Origin: Erysipelotrichaceae bacterium
Lineage (GTDB): Bacteria > Bacillota_I > Bacilli_A > Erysipelotrichales > Erysipelotrichaceae
Assembly: GCA_019415435.1 (NCBI GenBank)
Contig: DXZE01000014.1
Location: 1-39,473 of the forward strand
Length of the DNA stretch: 39,473 nt
Reading direction: 5' to 3'
Shown here: positions 34,042-39,473 of the stretch, piece after piece
Layout: the number at the start of each line of letters is the position of its first letter
Numbering within the stretch: the stretch's first letter is position 1
Position numbers and translations under genes: made by a program
Notes under the pieces: model-generated
What the model was told of the DNA's origin: nothing
The model's database searches: none
The model's input: only the letters and a program-made list of their open reading frames with translations

Positions 34042-34551
34042 ATGCGTTACGCTTATGCAGTAATAGCAGATGCAGATGCTGACATCCTTTCATCCTGTTT
34101 ACCTGATTCATTATCATTTACGAATTACATAGATATAGATAAGTATTTTATTGATACAGGTGATTCCAGACGTCAGTGTAGAGCATTATTAAGAACAGTA
34201 GGCAGAAATGATCAGGTAGTTATTTCCAGTAAGGATACCTGTGGTTTAAGTGAAGAAGAATTCAACGAGTTTGAAGATCTTCTATGGGAAAAGAAGGCAA
34301 GACTTACATGTGCTATTGAAGCTACTGTACCATTAGCTTCAATTGACCTTATGAAAAAAGAAGTCAATGAAGATAAGAGTCAAAAGCATCGCAGAAAACT
34401 AAGAGTAGATGTAGATCCTGTATTGTTTGCTACACTGTATAAAGAATGGGAAGCAGGAAAGATTAATAAAGGAGAGATGGCACATAAGACAGGTTTATCT
34501 TATGCAGGTTTAACGAACCGTCTGGAACGGTATGAACAATTGGGAGAATGA
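34042..34551 (+). CDS. Resolvase-like protein without the catalytic serine, 169 aa
   Basis: The layout recalls small serine recombinases: MRYAYA at the start, IDKYFIDTGDSRRQCRALLRTVGRNDQVVISSKDTCGLSEEEF (compare the resolvase pattern of a D/E-rich cleft, R-x-x-x-L and a GD.V.....R segment), and a C-terminal helix-turn-helix (WEAGKINKGEMAHKTGLSYAGLTNRL). But the catalytic A-R-V-S-T segment is replaced by AVIADADAD, so it should not recombine DNA. It starts 7 nt after the GmrSD-like gene with GGAGGG inside that gene's end, so the two are translationally linked. A regulator of the restriction gene is a possible role. The family call is tentative. Confidence 0.5.
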   Translation: MRYAYAVIADADADILSSCLPDSLSFTNYIDIDKYFIDTGDSRRQCRALLRTVGRNDQVVISSKDTCGLSEEEFNEFEDLLWEKKARLTCAIEATVPLASIDLMKKEVNEDKSQKHRRKLRVDVDPVLFATLYKEWEAGKINKGEMAHKTGLSYAGLTNRLERYEQLGE

Positions 34552-34563
34552 TTGTCAGGAAAT

Positions 34564-34904
34564 ATGGAAGTTAGAAAGTTACCAGTAGGAATAGAATCCT
34601 TTGAAGATACCGCCAGAATGGATATGTGTATGTTGATAAGACTGCTTACATCTGGGATCTTGTAAACAATGGCAAATCATATCTCCTGACCCGCCCAGGA
34701 GGATTTGGTAAAAGCCTTCTCACAAGAACAATAGAGTCCTATTTCAAAGGTAAGAAGGATCTATTCAAAGGTTTGGCTGTTGAAAGCTTTGGAAATGCCA
34801 GAGGCAGTGAAGCATGGCAGAAGATGATGTTGATTTACCTGGAGAGACTTTTCCTGTTAAAGAATAAAAGAATGAAAATGTCATCTGCCTTAGTGGACAG
34901 ATGA
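34564..34904 (+). pseudogene. AAA-ATPase-like (PF09820 type) gene fragment, frameshifted and truncated
   Basis: ATG at 34564 gives MEVRKLPVGIESFEDTARMD. A one-base shift near 34624 then leads into MYVDKTAYIWDL, the Walker A region LLTRPGGFGKSLLTRTIESYF and KKDLFKGLAVESF. These are the first 75 residues of the AAA-ATPase/DUF1703 family of 500 or more residues. After GSEAWQ the sequence is foreign and ends at the next terminator. Confidence 0.75.
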
Positions 34905-34914
34905 CATTTTTTAA
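34875..34914. terminator. Bidirectional terminator between the island and manA
   Basis: A perfect 13-bp stem (34875-34887 with 34898-34910) has AAAA at one end and TTTT at the other, so it can stop transcripts from both sides. The manA stop codon adjoins it. Confidence 0.85.
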
Positions 34915-35843
34915 AATCCTGTTTCAGAAGAGAGTACGTCTACATCTCCCTTAATAGTATATTCTGAACTCAGACTGGTTACGACAATACCCATACCGGC
35001 ATGAATCGGATAACTTTCATGTTCTGTTTCTAATATTCCATTACCATCGAATACAACAAGCAGGGAATACTTTGGATTCTTTACTGTTACTTCATTCTTT
35101 ACCTGATATCTTGTGATCTTAAAGAATTCATTGTCTATGTAATGAATGATGGTATTACCATTATTTTCTTCTTTTACAGCATGTACTTCAGTCTTAGAAG
35201 AGGGAACAGATGTCACTTCCAGAGCCTGTTTGACATGAAGCTGCCTTGGCTTGCCATCAAAGAGACGATCATAATCATAGATACGATAGGTAGTATCACT
35301 GGATTGCTGAACTTCACACATGACATCATCTGCCTCAAGACCATGAATCAATCCCGGTGGATTAAATGTATAGTCTCCAGGATGAATATCTTCATAGACG
35401 AGAAGATCTTTCCAGTCATTCTCTTCTATCTTTTTCTTTAATTCTTCTTTAGTCCTGGCAGTATGACCATGGATGATTTTTGAACCAGGCTTAGCTTCTA
35501 AGAACAGCCAGAATTCAGCTTTGCCTTCGCCAGGCTTCTCTTTATCAGAAGGGTGAACCTGTACAGATACCGGCTGGGTAGCCTGATTCAGCTTAATCAG
35601 AAGGGGAAACTTCGGATGTGTATCATTCGCAAATAGTTCTCTGTGATTTAAATAGACATCTTTCAATAACTGATCTTTGTATGTTCCATTGATGATTCTG
35701 CTTGGGCCATGATCATGACCACTGATAACCCAGTATTCACCAATCTTTTCACCTGCTTTTCCTACCCCAAACAGTTCATGGAGCCTGGTACCACCATATG
35801 GCTTGTCTGCGACTGGAGAATCCAGAAATAAAATTTCATCCAT
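34911..35843 (-). CDS. manA: Mannose-6-phosphate isomerase, 310 aa
   Basis: Interconverts mannose-6-phosphate and fructose-6-phosphate in the cytoplasm with a bound zinc ion. The metal ligands are visible: Gln95 and His97 in SVQVHPSD, Glu110 in GKAEFW, and His167 in PPGLIHGL. Length is normal for the short Bacillota class. It lies 3 nt after hxlB in one operon with hxlA. Fructose-6-phosphate is both the product of HxlB and the substrate of ManA, so the three genes form a link between pentose phosphate, formaldehyde and mannose metabolism. Confidence 0.92.
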   Translation of the reverse strand: MDEILFLDSPVADKPYGGTRLHELFGVGKAGEKIGEYWVISGHDHGPSRIINGTYKDQLLKDVYLNHRELFANDTHPKFPLLIKLNQATQPVSVQVHPSDKEKPGEGKAEFWLFLEAKPGSKIIHGHTARTKEELKKKIEENDWKDLLVYEDIHPGDYTFNPPGLIHGLEADDVMCEVQQSSDTTYRIYDYDRLFDGKPRQLHVKQALEVTSVPSSKTEVHAVKEENNGNTIIHYIDNEFFKITRYQVKNEVTVKNPKYSLLVVFDGNGILETEHESYPIHAGMGIVVTSLSSEYTIKGDVDVLSSETGF

Positions 35844-35846
35844 AGA

Positions 35847-36407
35847 TCACTCCATATTGGCATGCCTGCCAAACATGGTATCGGAATCCATATGTTTCTT
35901 TTCCATTAACATCAGAATAATGGAATCCATATACAGTGCTTCAGACTGTTCAAACAGGGAACCCATAGGCTGAATAGATTTGACATCTCCCTGCTTTGCA
36001 CTCTTTGGAGATACAGCACTGATAACAATGACAAGATCTGCAATCCTGGCAATCGGAGAATCAGGATTAATTGTAATCAATACGACCCTGGCTCCTACTT
36101 CTTTAGCCTTCTGGGCATGGTTGACCATACTCTTGGTAGAACCGGAACCACTGCAAACTACTAATAAACCATTCTCATCAATATTTGGTGTGCATGTTTC
36201 ACCTACAACATAACTCTTTAAACCCATATGCATGAGTCTCATCGCAAATGCTTTTACCGCAAATCCGCTCCTGCCTGCCCCTGCACAGAAGATTTCTCCT
36301 GCATTGTTTAAGAGTTCTACAAATTCATCGGATTTGTCATTATCAATTTTGTTTAATGTCTGTTTTAATTCATCCAGAATAATGGATGTATATTCTGTAT
36401 TCTTCAT
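35847..36407 (-). CDS. hxlB: 6-phospho-3-hexuloisomerase, 186 aa
   Basis: SIS-domain enzyme converting 3-hexulose-6-phosphate to fructose-6-phosphate, the second step of the ribulose monophosphate pathway. AGAGRSGF (42-49), MRLMHMG (56-62), the phosphate loop SGSGSTKS (86-93) and the signature IQPMGSLFEQ are near those of B. subtilis HxlB, as is the C-terminal DTMFGRHAN. The ribosome site AAGGAG precedes the ATG. It starts 11 nt after hxlA. Confidence 0.93.
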   Translation of the reverse strand: MKNTEYTSIILDELKQTLNKIDNDKSDEFVELLNNAGEIFCAGAGRSGFAVKAFAMRLMHMGLKSYVVGETCTPNIDENGLLVVCSGSGSTKSMVNHAQKAKEVGARVVLITINPDSPIARIADLVIVISAVSPKSAKQGDVKSIQPMGSLFEQSEALYMDSIILMLMEKKHMDSDTMFGRHANME

Positions 36408-36418
36408 ACGTTTTCTCC

Positions 36419-37045
36419 TTACTTCAGATGTTTTTTCATTTCATGTGCCATCGCAGATGGGTCTTTTGCATTGCATATAGCTCCACCGGCAATAATGATT
36501 TCAGCACCTTCATTAACAATCGCATCAATGGTGTTTAACTTGATGCCTCCAGCTACAGCTGACTTTGCATTCTGAATCACACCATGGATAGTCTTCAGAT
36601 CATCTAATGGATTCTTACCAGTACTCTGTACATCAAAGGCAGTATGTACACAGATATAATCAACACCCATCTGATCTACTTCCTTTGCCCTTTGCGCAAG
36701 GTCTTTTACTTCAATCATGTCAACCATGCATTTCTTACCATGGTTCCTAGCACTTTCTACAACACCCTGAATAGTCGCATCATTACTGACGCCAAGAACA
36801 GTCACAATGTCAGCTCCTGCATCAAAACACTTATCTGCCTCATACTTGCCGGCATCCATGATCTTGGCATCTGCCAGTACCTCTAACCACGGAAACTTCT
36901 CTTTAAAGTCTCTGACTGGTACCATACCCTGTTCAATGATAAATGGTGTTCCTACTTCCGCAATATCAATTGCGCCTTCAGATTTTGATAAAAGATCTTC
37001 ACATTGTTCTAATGTTAATGTGTCTAAAGCAGCCTGTAATTTCAT
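36419..37045 (-). CDS. hxlA: 3-hexulose-6-phosphate synthase, 208 aa
   Basis: Condenses formaldehyde with ribulose-5-phosphate, or runs in reverse to make pentose. It is a TIM-barrel of the orotidine-decarboxylase superfamily. The D-x-K-x-x-D motif is at Asp59, Lys61 and Asp64 (LADAKIMDAG). AEVGTPFIIEQG, ADIVTVLGVSNDATI, VDYICVHTAFD and AVAGGIKL match HPS over its whole length rather than the related KGPDC/UlaD, as does the partner hxlB. GGAGG lies 9 nt before the ATG. It is first in the operon, divergent from the DeoR-type regulator. Confidence 0.92.
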   Translation of the reverse strand: MKLQAALDTLTLEQCEDLLSKSEGAIDIAEVGTPFIIEQGMVPVRDFKEKFPWLEVLADAKIMDAGKYEADKCFDAGADIVTVLGVSNDATIQGVVESARNHGKKCMVDMIEVKDLAQRAKEVDQMGVDYICVHTAFDVQSTGKNPLDDLKTIHGVIQNAKSAVAGGIKLNTIDAIVNEGAEIIIAGGAICNAKDPSAMAHEMKKHLK

Positions 37046-37095
37046 ACTGTTAAATCCTCCATATTCAATGTAATGAATTTAAACTTAACCTTCAA

Positions 37096-37114
37096 TGAAT
37101 ATCTGTGATATTCA
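37096..37114. promoter_or_regulatory. Perfect palindrome between hxlA and the DeoR-type gene (operator candidate)
   Basis: TGAATATC (37096-37103) and GATATTCA (37107-37114) flank TGT. It lies 51 nt before hxlA and 75 nt before the regulator start, a normal place for an operator serving both directions. Confidence 0.65.
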
Positions 37115-37129
37115 TAAAGAAGAACTTTA

Positions 37130-37173
37130 AAAACTTGGTTTTATATCTTTTTATGCCTGATATACCAAGTTTT
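37130..37173. promoter_or_regulatory. Second inverted repeat upstream of the DeoR-type gene
   Basis: AAAACTTGGT (37130-37139) and ACCAAGTTTT (37164-37173) are perfect inverted copies with a 24-nt spacer. Candidate promoter boxes overlap (TTGGTT at 37135, TGATAT at 37158, and TATAAT at 37178 just before the start codon). It is probably an autoregulatory site. Confidence 0.55.
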
Positions 37174-37188
37174 ATTTATAATGATTCT

Positions 37189-37932
37189 ATGAGTAAGAAA
37201 TTGGAATCAAGACAGCAGAAAATCTATGAACAGTTATTGATGAAAGAAACTGTCAGAGTCAATGAGCTGTCAGAACAGTATCATGTCTCTATGGAAACCA
37301 TCCGTAAGGATCTTAATGAAATGGAAAACCAGGGATTGCTGGTAAAGACACATGGAGGGGCAGAGATATTACAGAAAAGCAGTGAAGTATCTATTGACTA
37401 CAAGATCAATACAAACAGTACCGCTAAGCAGGAAATAGCCCATAAAGCATTATCTTTCATAGAAGACCACAGTGTTATCTTTCTGGATCCAGGCAGCACA
37501 ACCCTTGCTTTAGCAAGATTACTTCCATTAAAAAAGGATCTGATTGTGGTTACCAATTCTATTAAGATTGCGTCCATGATCTGTGAACAGAAACATGAAT
37601 TAATCTTCTTAGGTGGAAAGATACAGAAAAAGGCAAAGGCAGCGGCAGGGTACTTTGCGATCAATCACATGGATACTCTGCATATTGATACAGCATTCAT
37701 GGGCACAGATGGTTTCAAAGACAGCACAGGGCCAACTACCTATTCCTTTGAAGAAGTATCTGTTAAACAACATGCATTAATGCAATCAGATCATAAGTAT
37801 CTGCTTGCGGATTCATCAAAGTTTGATTCTCAGGGCACCTATAGATTTGCGTCATTCAAAGACTTTGATGCATTGATAACCGATCAGAAACAGAGTGATA
37901 TGGTTATTGAATGCAAGGTTATACAGGCTTAG
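37189..37932 (+). CDS. DeoR-family transcriptional regulator, 247 aa
   Basis: Sugar-phosphate-responsive repressor family. The N-terminal helix-turn-helix (VRVNELSEQYHVSMETIRKDL, about 22-42) and the linker LLVKTHGGA are standard. The effector domain has FLDPGSTTLALARLL, VVTNSIKIA and FLGGKI, with GTDGF and LADSSKFD later, as in DeoR/GlpR proteins. Start set at 37189 (MSKKLESRQQKI) by family length; an open frame continues upstream and no strong ribosome site is seen, so a short-leader or leaderless message is possible. It is divergent from hxlA-hxlB-manA and probably controls that operon. Confidence 0.85.
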   Translation: MSKKLESRQQKIYEQLLMKETVRVNELSEQYHVSMETIRKDLNEMENQGLLVKTHGGAEILQKSSEVSIDYKINTNSTAKQEIAHKALSFIEDHSVIFLDPGSTTLALARLLPLKKDLIVVTNSIKIASMICEQKHELIFLGGKIQKKAKAAAGYFAINHMDTLHIDTAFMGTDGFKDSTGPTTYSFEEVSVKQHALMQSDHKYLLADSSKFDSQGTYRFASFKDFDALITDQKQSDMVIECKVIQA

Positions 37933-37989
37933 AAGTCTATTTACTGGAAATGCACACTACATAGAAAAACATAAAAGAGAATGTCAGAT

Positions 37990-38253
37990 CATGGCTTAAT
38001 TATGCAAAAATCAGATAGATACTATTGCCACAACAGACGGAAATACAGTCTGGAAATGTTTCGTCAGTTGTAAAAAAGAATAACCGGGAAATTCTGGCAA
38101 TGGGGACAGATGTCGATCATATTCATGTATGACTGGAATACAATACCAGAATACCGGAAAAAGAAAATATTCTGGTCTGATGGGTACTTTGCATGCAGTA
38201 TAGGAAAAGTATCAGAAAGTACGATACAGCATTACATCAAAAATCAAGGCTGA
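37990..38253 (+). mobile_element. IS200/IS605-type TnpA remnant
   Basis: Pieces of a Y1 HUH transposase: NREILAMGTDVDHIHV (38082-38129, with the HUH motif H-I-H) and then, in another frame, KKIFWSDGYFACSIGKVSESTIQHYIKNQG to a stop at 38251-38253. The catalytic Tyr region and N-terminus are not recognisable. No element ends were identified. Confidence 0.65.
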
Positions 38254-38256
38254 CTT

Positions 38257-38628
38257 ACAGGTGTTTCCTCCCACGGTCTAAAGACACGTGAGTTTCCACA
38301 CCGTTTCTTTTATGGATGGAATCGTTTCTATGCTGTGCCAAGAGGATTTCATCCAAATGCCAGAGGTGGTTTTACCACAGCATCCAATCTTGCCATGATG
38401 AACTGGTTCGCACTGGACTATATTAAAGAAATCTCACCCGGACCAGTTCTCCTGATTGCAGGTGATCATGCCCATTCCAGAAGTTTTTCTGAATAGGTAT
38501 ATGATATGGCAGCCGGGCTAAAGGAACTGTATATTGTCCCAAACGCGGAACATATTGATCTGTATGATCAGGAAGATAAGATTCCTTTTGATAAGCTGGA
38601 AGAGTTTTTCAATAATAATCTCAAATAG
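38257..38628 (+). pseudogene. Alpha/beta hydrolase, 3' half with an internal stop
   Basis: The frame reads VSSHGLKTREFPHRFFYGW..FYAVPRGFHPNARGGFTTASNLAMMNWFALDYIKEISPGPVLLIAGDHAHSRSFSE, a TAG at 38494, then VYDMAAGLKELYIVPNAEHIDLYD..DKIPFDKLEEFFNNNLK to a stop at 38626. The second half of the fold with the catalytic His (EHIDLYD) is present, while the nucleophile half is missing. The upstream part was lost next to the IS200-type remnant. Confidence 0.7.
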
Positions 38629-38630
38629 TA

Positions 38631-38658
38631 AAAAATCAGGTCCTTCATGAACCTGATT
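38631..38658 (-). terminator. Terminator of the ECF transporter gene (minus strand)
   Basis: AATCAGGT (38634-38641) pairs with ACCTGATT (38651-38658). Read on the minus strand the stem ends in a run of T, 10 nt after the S-component stop. Confidence 0.75.
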
Positions 38659-38668
38659 CTCACTTGTA

Positions 38669-39262
38669 TTAATACTTTGGACCAATCTTTTTTAAGGTAC
38701 TGTTATTCTCAAGTCTTGGACGTATAGCCAGATAAAGAAGAGATGAAATGATGACAGCTATGACCGCATTCACAATGGTTGTAATGGCATTGAATTGGGC
38801 AAGAGTAGCGGCTGCTTTCGGTTGTGCGCCAAGGATATAGGCTGTATAGAAGTAACCAAATAACGGTTCACCAATGCAGTTGAATAACATGCCCGCAGAA
38901 GTAGAAACGACAGTTGCTATTCTTAACTGCTTTCCATGCAGGTTATTGATATGAAAGCCTTTATGTGCAACTAAACCTGTAATCACACCAATCATGAGTT
39001 TCAGAAAGATTGTCTTAGGGGCAGTAGTGATATAAACAGGATCTAAAAGATCACCAATACCCATGCCTATGGCACCAGCTATGCCACCAGGTAATCCACC
39101 TAATAATAAGGCTGCCAGTACATCAAACGTATTGCCAAGATGGAAGGATGTATATCCTCCTGGTACAGGTATTTTGATCTGCAGGTATGTAAATGAAACA
39201 TATGCTAAGGCTGCAAATAGCGCAACGACACATAGCTTCAGGGTTCTGTTTTTTGCATTCAT
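38669..39262 (-). CDS. ECF transporter substrate-binding S component, 197 aa
   Basis: Membrane subunit that binds a vitamin or similar small molecule and works with the shared EcfT/EcfA module, which is not in this window. About six hydrophobic segments are seen. The N-terminal helix LKLCVVALFAALAYVSFTYLQI with the following IPVPGGYTSFHLGNTFDVLAALLLGGLPGGIAGAIGMGIGDLLDP is typical of S components. Start set at the second ATG (MNAKNRT), which has AAAGGAG at normal distance; the ATG at 39271 abuts that site. The substrate cannot be told from this sequence. Confidence 0.8.
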   Translation of the reverse strand: MNAKNRTLKLCVVALFAALAYVSFTYLQIKIPVPGGYTSFHLGNTFDVLAALLLGGLPGGIAGAIGMGIGDLLDPVYITTAPKTIFLKLMIGVITGLVAHKGFHINNLHGKQLRIATVVSTSAGMLFNCIGEPLFGYFYTAYILGAQPKAAATLAQFNAITTIVNAVIAVIISSLLYLAIRPRLENNSTLKKIGPKY

Positions 39263-39298
39263 AGGAAACATCTCCTTTCAGATATGGTTAAAAGTCTA

Positions 39299-39322
39299 AT
39301 TCTTTTATGAACATAAAAGAAT
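39299..39322. promoter_or_regulatory. Perfect palindrome in the leader of the ECF gene
   Basis: ATTCTTTTATG (39299-39309) and CATAAAAGAAT (39312-39322) flank two bases, 37 nt before the start codon. It is a candidate repressor site. Confidence 0.5.
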
Positions 39323-39368
39323 AACCAGTTCCCTATTATTTTCTATGACCAGAATATTTATTAGACAA

Positions 39369-39405
39369 GAAAAAGGGTAGTGGAACATAGCCATCCACTA
39401 CCTTA
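39369..39405 (-). terminator. Minus-strand intrinsic terminator
   Basis: GGTAGTGGA (39376-39384) pairs with TCCACTACC (39394-39402). On the minus strand it is followed by CTTTTTC, and it ends the gene entering from the right edge. Confidence 0.8.
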
Positions 39406-39421
39406 TCCGTAACAGTAATGA

Positions 39422-39473
39422 TTATTCAATCGCAATGTATTTCTCTTCAGGTTTATCTTCTACTTCCTTAACT
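39422..39473 (-). CDS. C-terminal end of an unknown gene (partial)
   Basis: The minus-strand frame VKEVEDKPEEKYIAIE-stop enters from the right edge and is followed by a good terminator. The tail is acidic and Lys-rich. Nothing more can be said of it. Confidence 0.4.
   Translation of the reverse strand, partial: VKEVEDKPEEKYIAIE

Noticed and set aside
36419..37045. 3-keto-L-gulonate-6-phosphate decarboxylase (UlaD) instead of HxlA
   Set aside because: Residue pattern is closer to HPS throughout and the next gene is a clear HxlB; no ascorbate genes are present.
39263..39421. Riboswitch upstream of the ECF transporter
   Set aside because: Apart from the terminator of the previous gene and one palindrome, I could not fit the leader to any known vitamin riboswitch.

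Overview
The window looks like a chromosomal segment of a gut or oral low-to-mid-GC Bacillota, most like the Erysipelotrichia. This is inferred from purine-rich AGGAGG-type ribosome sites, the family mix (IS1634, IS200/IS605 and ECF-transporter types) and Firmicute-like HxlA/HxlB proteins; no rRNA or tRNA gene is present to settle it. Many genes are broken, so the segment reads as a plastic accessory region.

Left part (1-11.8 kb): a one-direction array of type IV prepilin genes. Ten copies are intact (97, 5976, 6573, 7165, 7705, 8244, 8759, 9353, 10101, 11042). Each has a short basic leader, a G|FTLAE cleavage site and an almost invariant N-terminal helix, followed by a divergent C-terminal domain. 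Among them lie at least six pilin relics: three lack the 5' end from almost the same codon (2895, 4805, 5420), one is an orphan tail (6421), one an orphan head (9933), and one a headless, frameshifted copy (11480). Also here are a broken O-antigen-ligase-like gene, a BECR-fold-like nuclease ORF, an AAA/DUF4143 ATPase, an IS3-end-like palindrome and one small non-pilin ORF (10616).

Middle (11.9-23.3 kb): a truncated elaA-like acetyltransferase abuts a decayed IS1634-type transposase. A tightly coupled four-gene operon follows. Three minor-pilin-like proteins, the first lacking Glu5 as GspK/PilX proteins do, lead into a 2830-residue protein that starts with a perfect class III (prepilin) signal and continues as an adhesin-like chain of GLUG, InlB-like and MBG-like repeats. 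The simplest reading is a pilus with variable pilins along the shaft and a giant adhesin carried by a minor-pilin tip complex. The assembly ATPase, platform protein and prepilin peptidase are not in the window.

Right-middle (23.3-34.9 kb): an alpha/beta-hydrolase relic, a UvrA2-like ABC ATPase, a NERD/zinc-ribbon nuclease-like protein, then a restriction island. The island holds an EcoRII-like system predicted to act on CCWGG (Dcm-type methylase with an N-terminal ribbon-helix-helix, EcoRII-like endonuclease, Vsr), the tail of a lost MmeI-like methylase, a frameshifted GmrSD-type (DUF262/DUF1524) gene, a resolvase-like protein without its catalytic serine, and a broken AAA-ATPase gene.

Right end (34.9-39.5 kb): a minus-strand ribulose-monophosphate operon hxlA-hxlB-manA, divergent from a DeoR-type regulator with palindromes between them; relics of an IS200/IS605 TnpA and another alpha/beta hydrolase; an ECF transporter S component; and the last codons of an unknown minus-strand gene. 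HxlA and HxlB interconvert ribulose-5-phosphate plus formaldehyde with fructose-6-phosphate, and ManA connects fructose-6-phosphate to mannose-6-phosphate.
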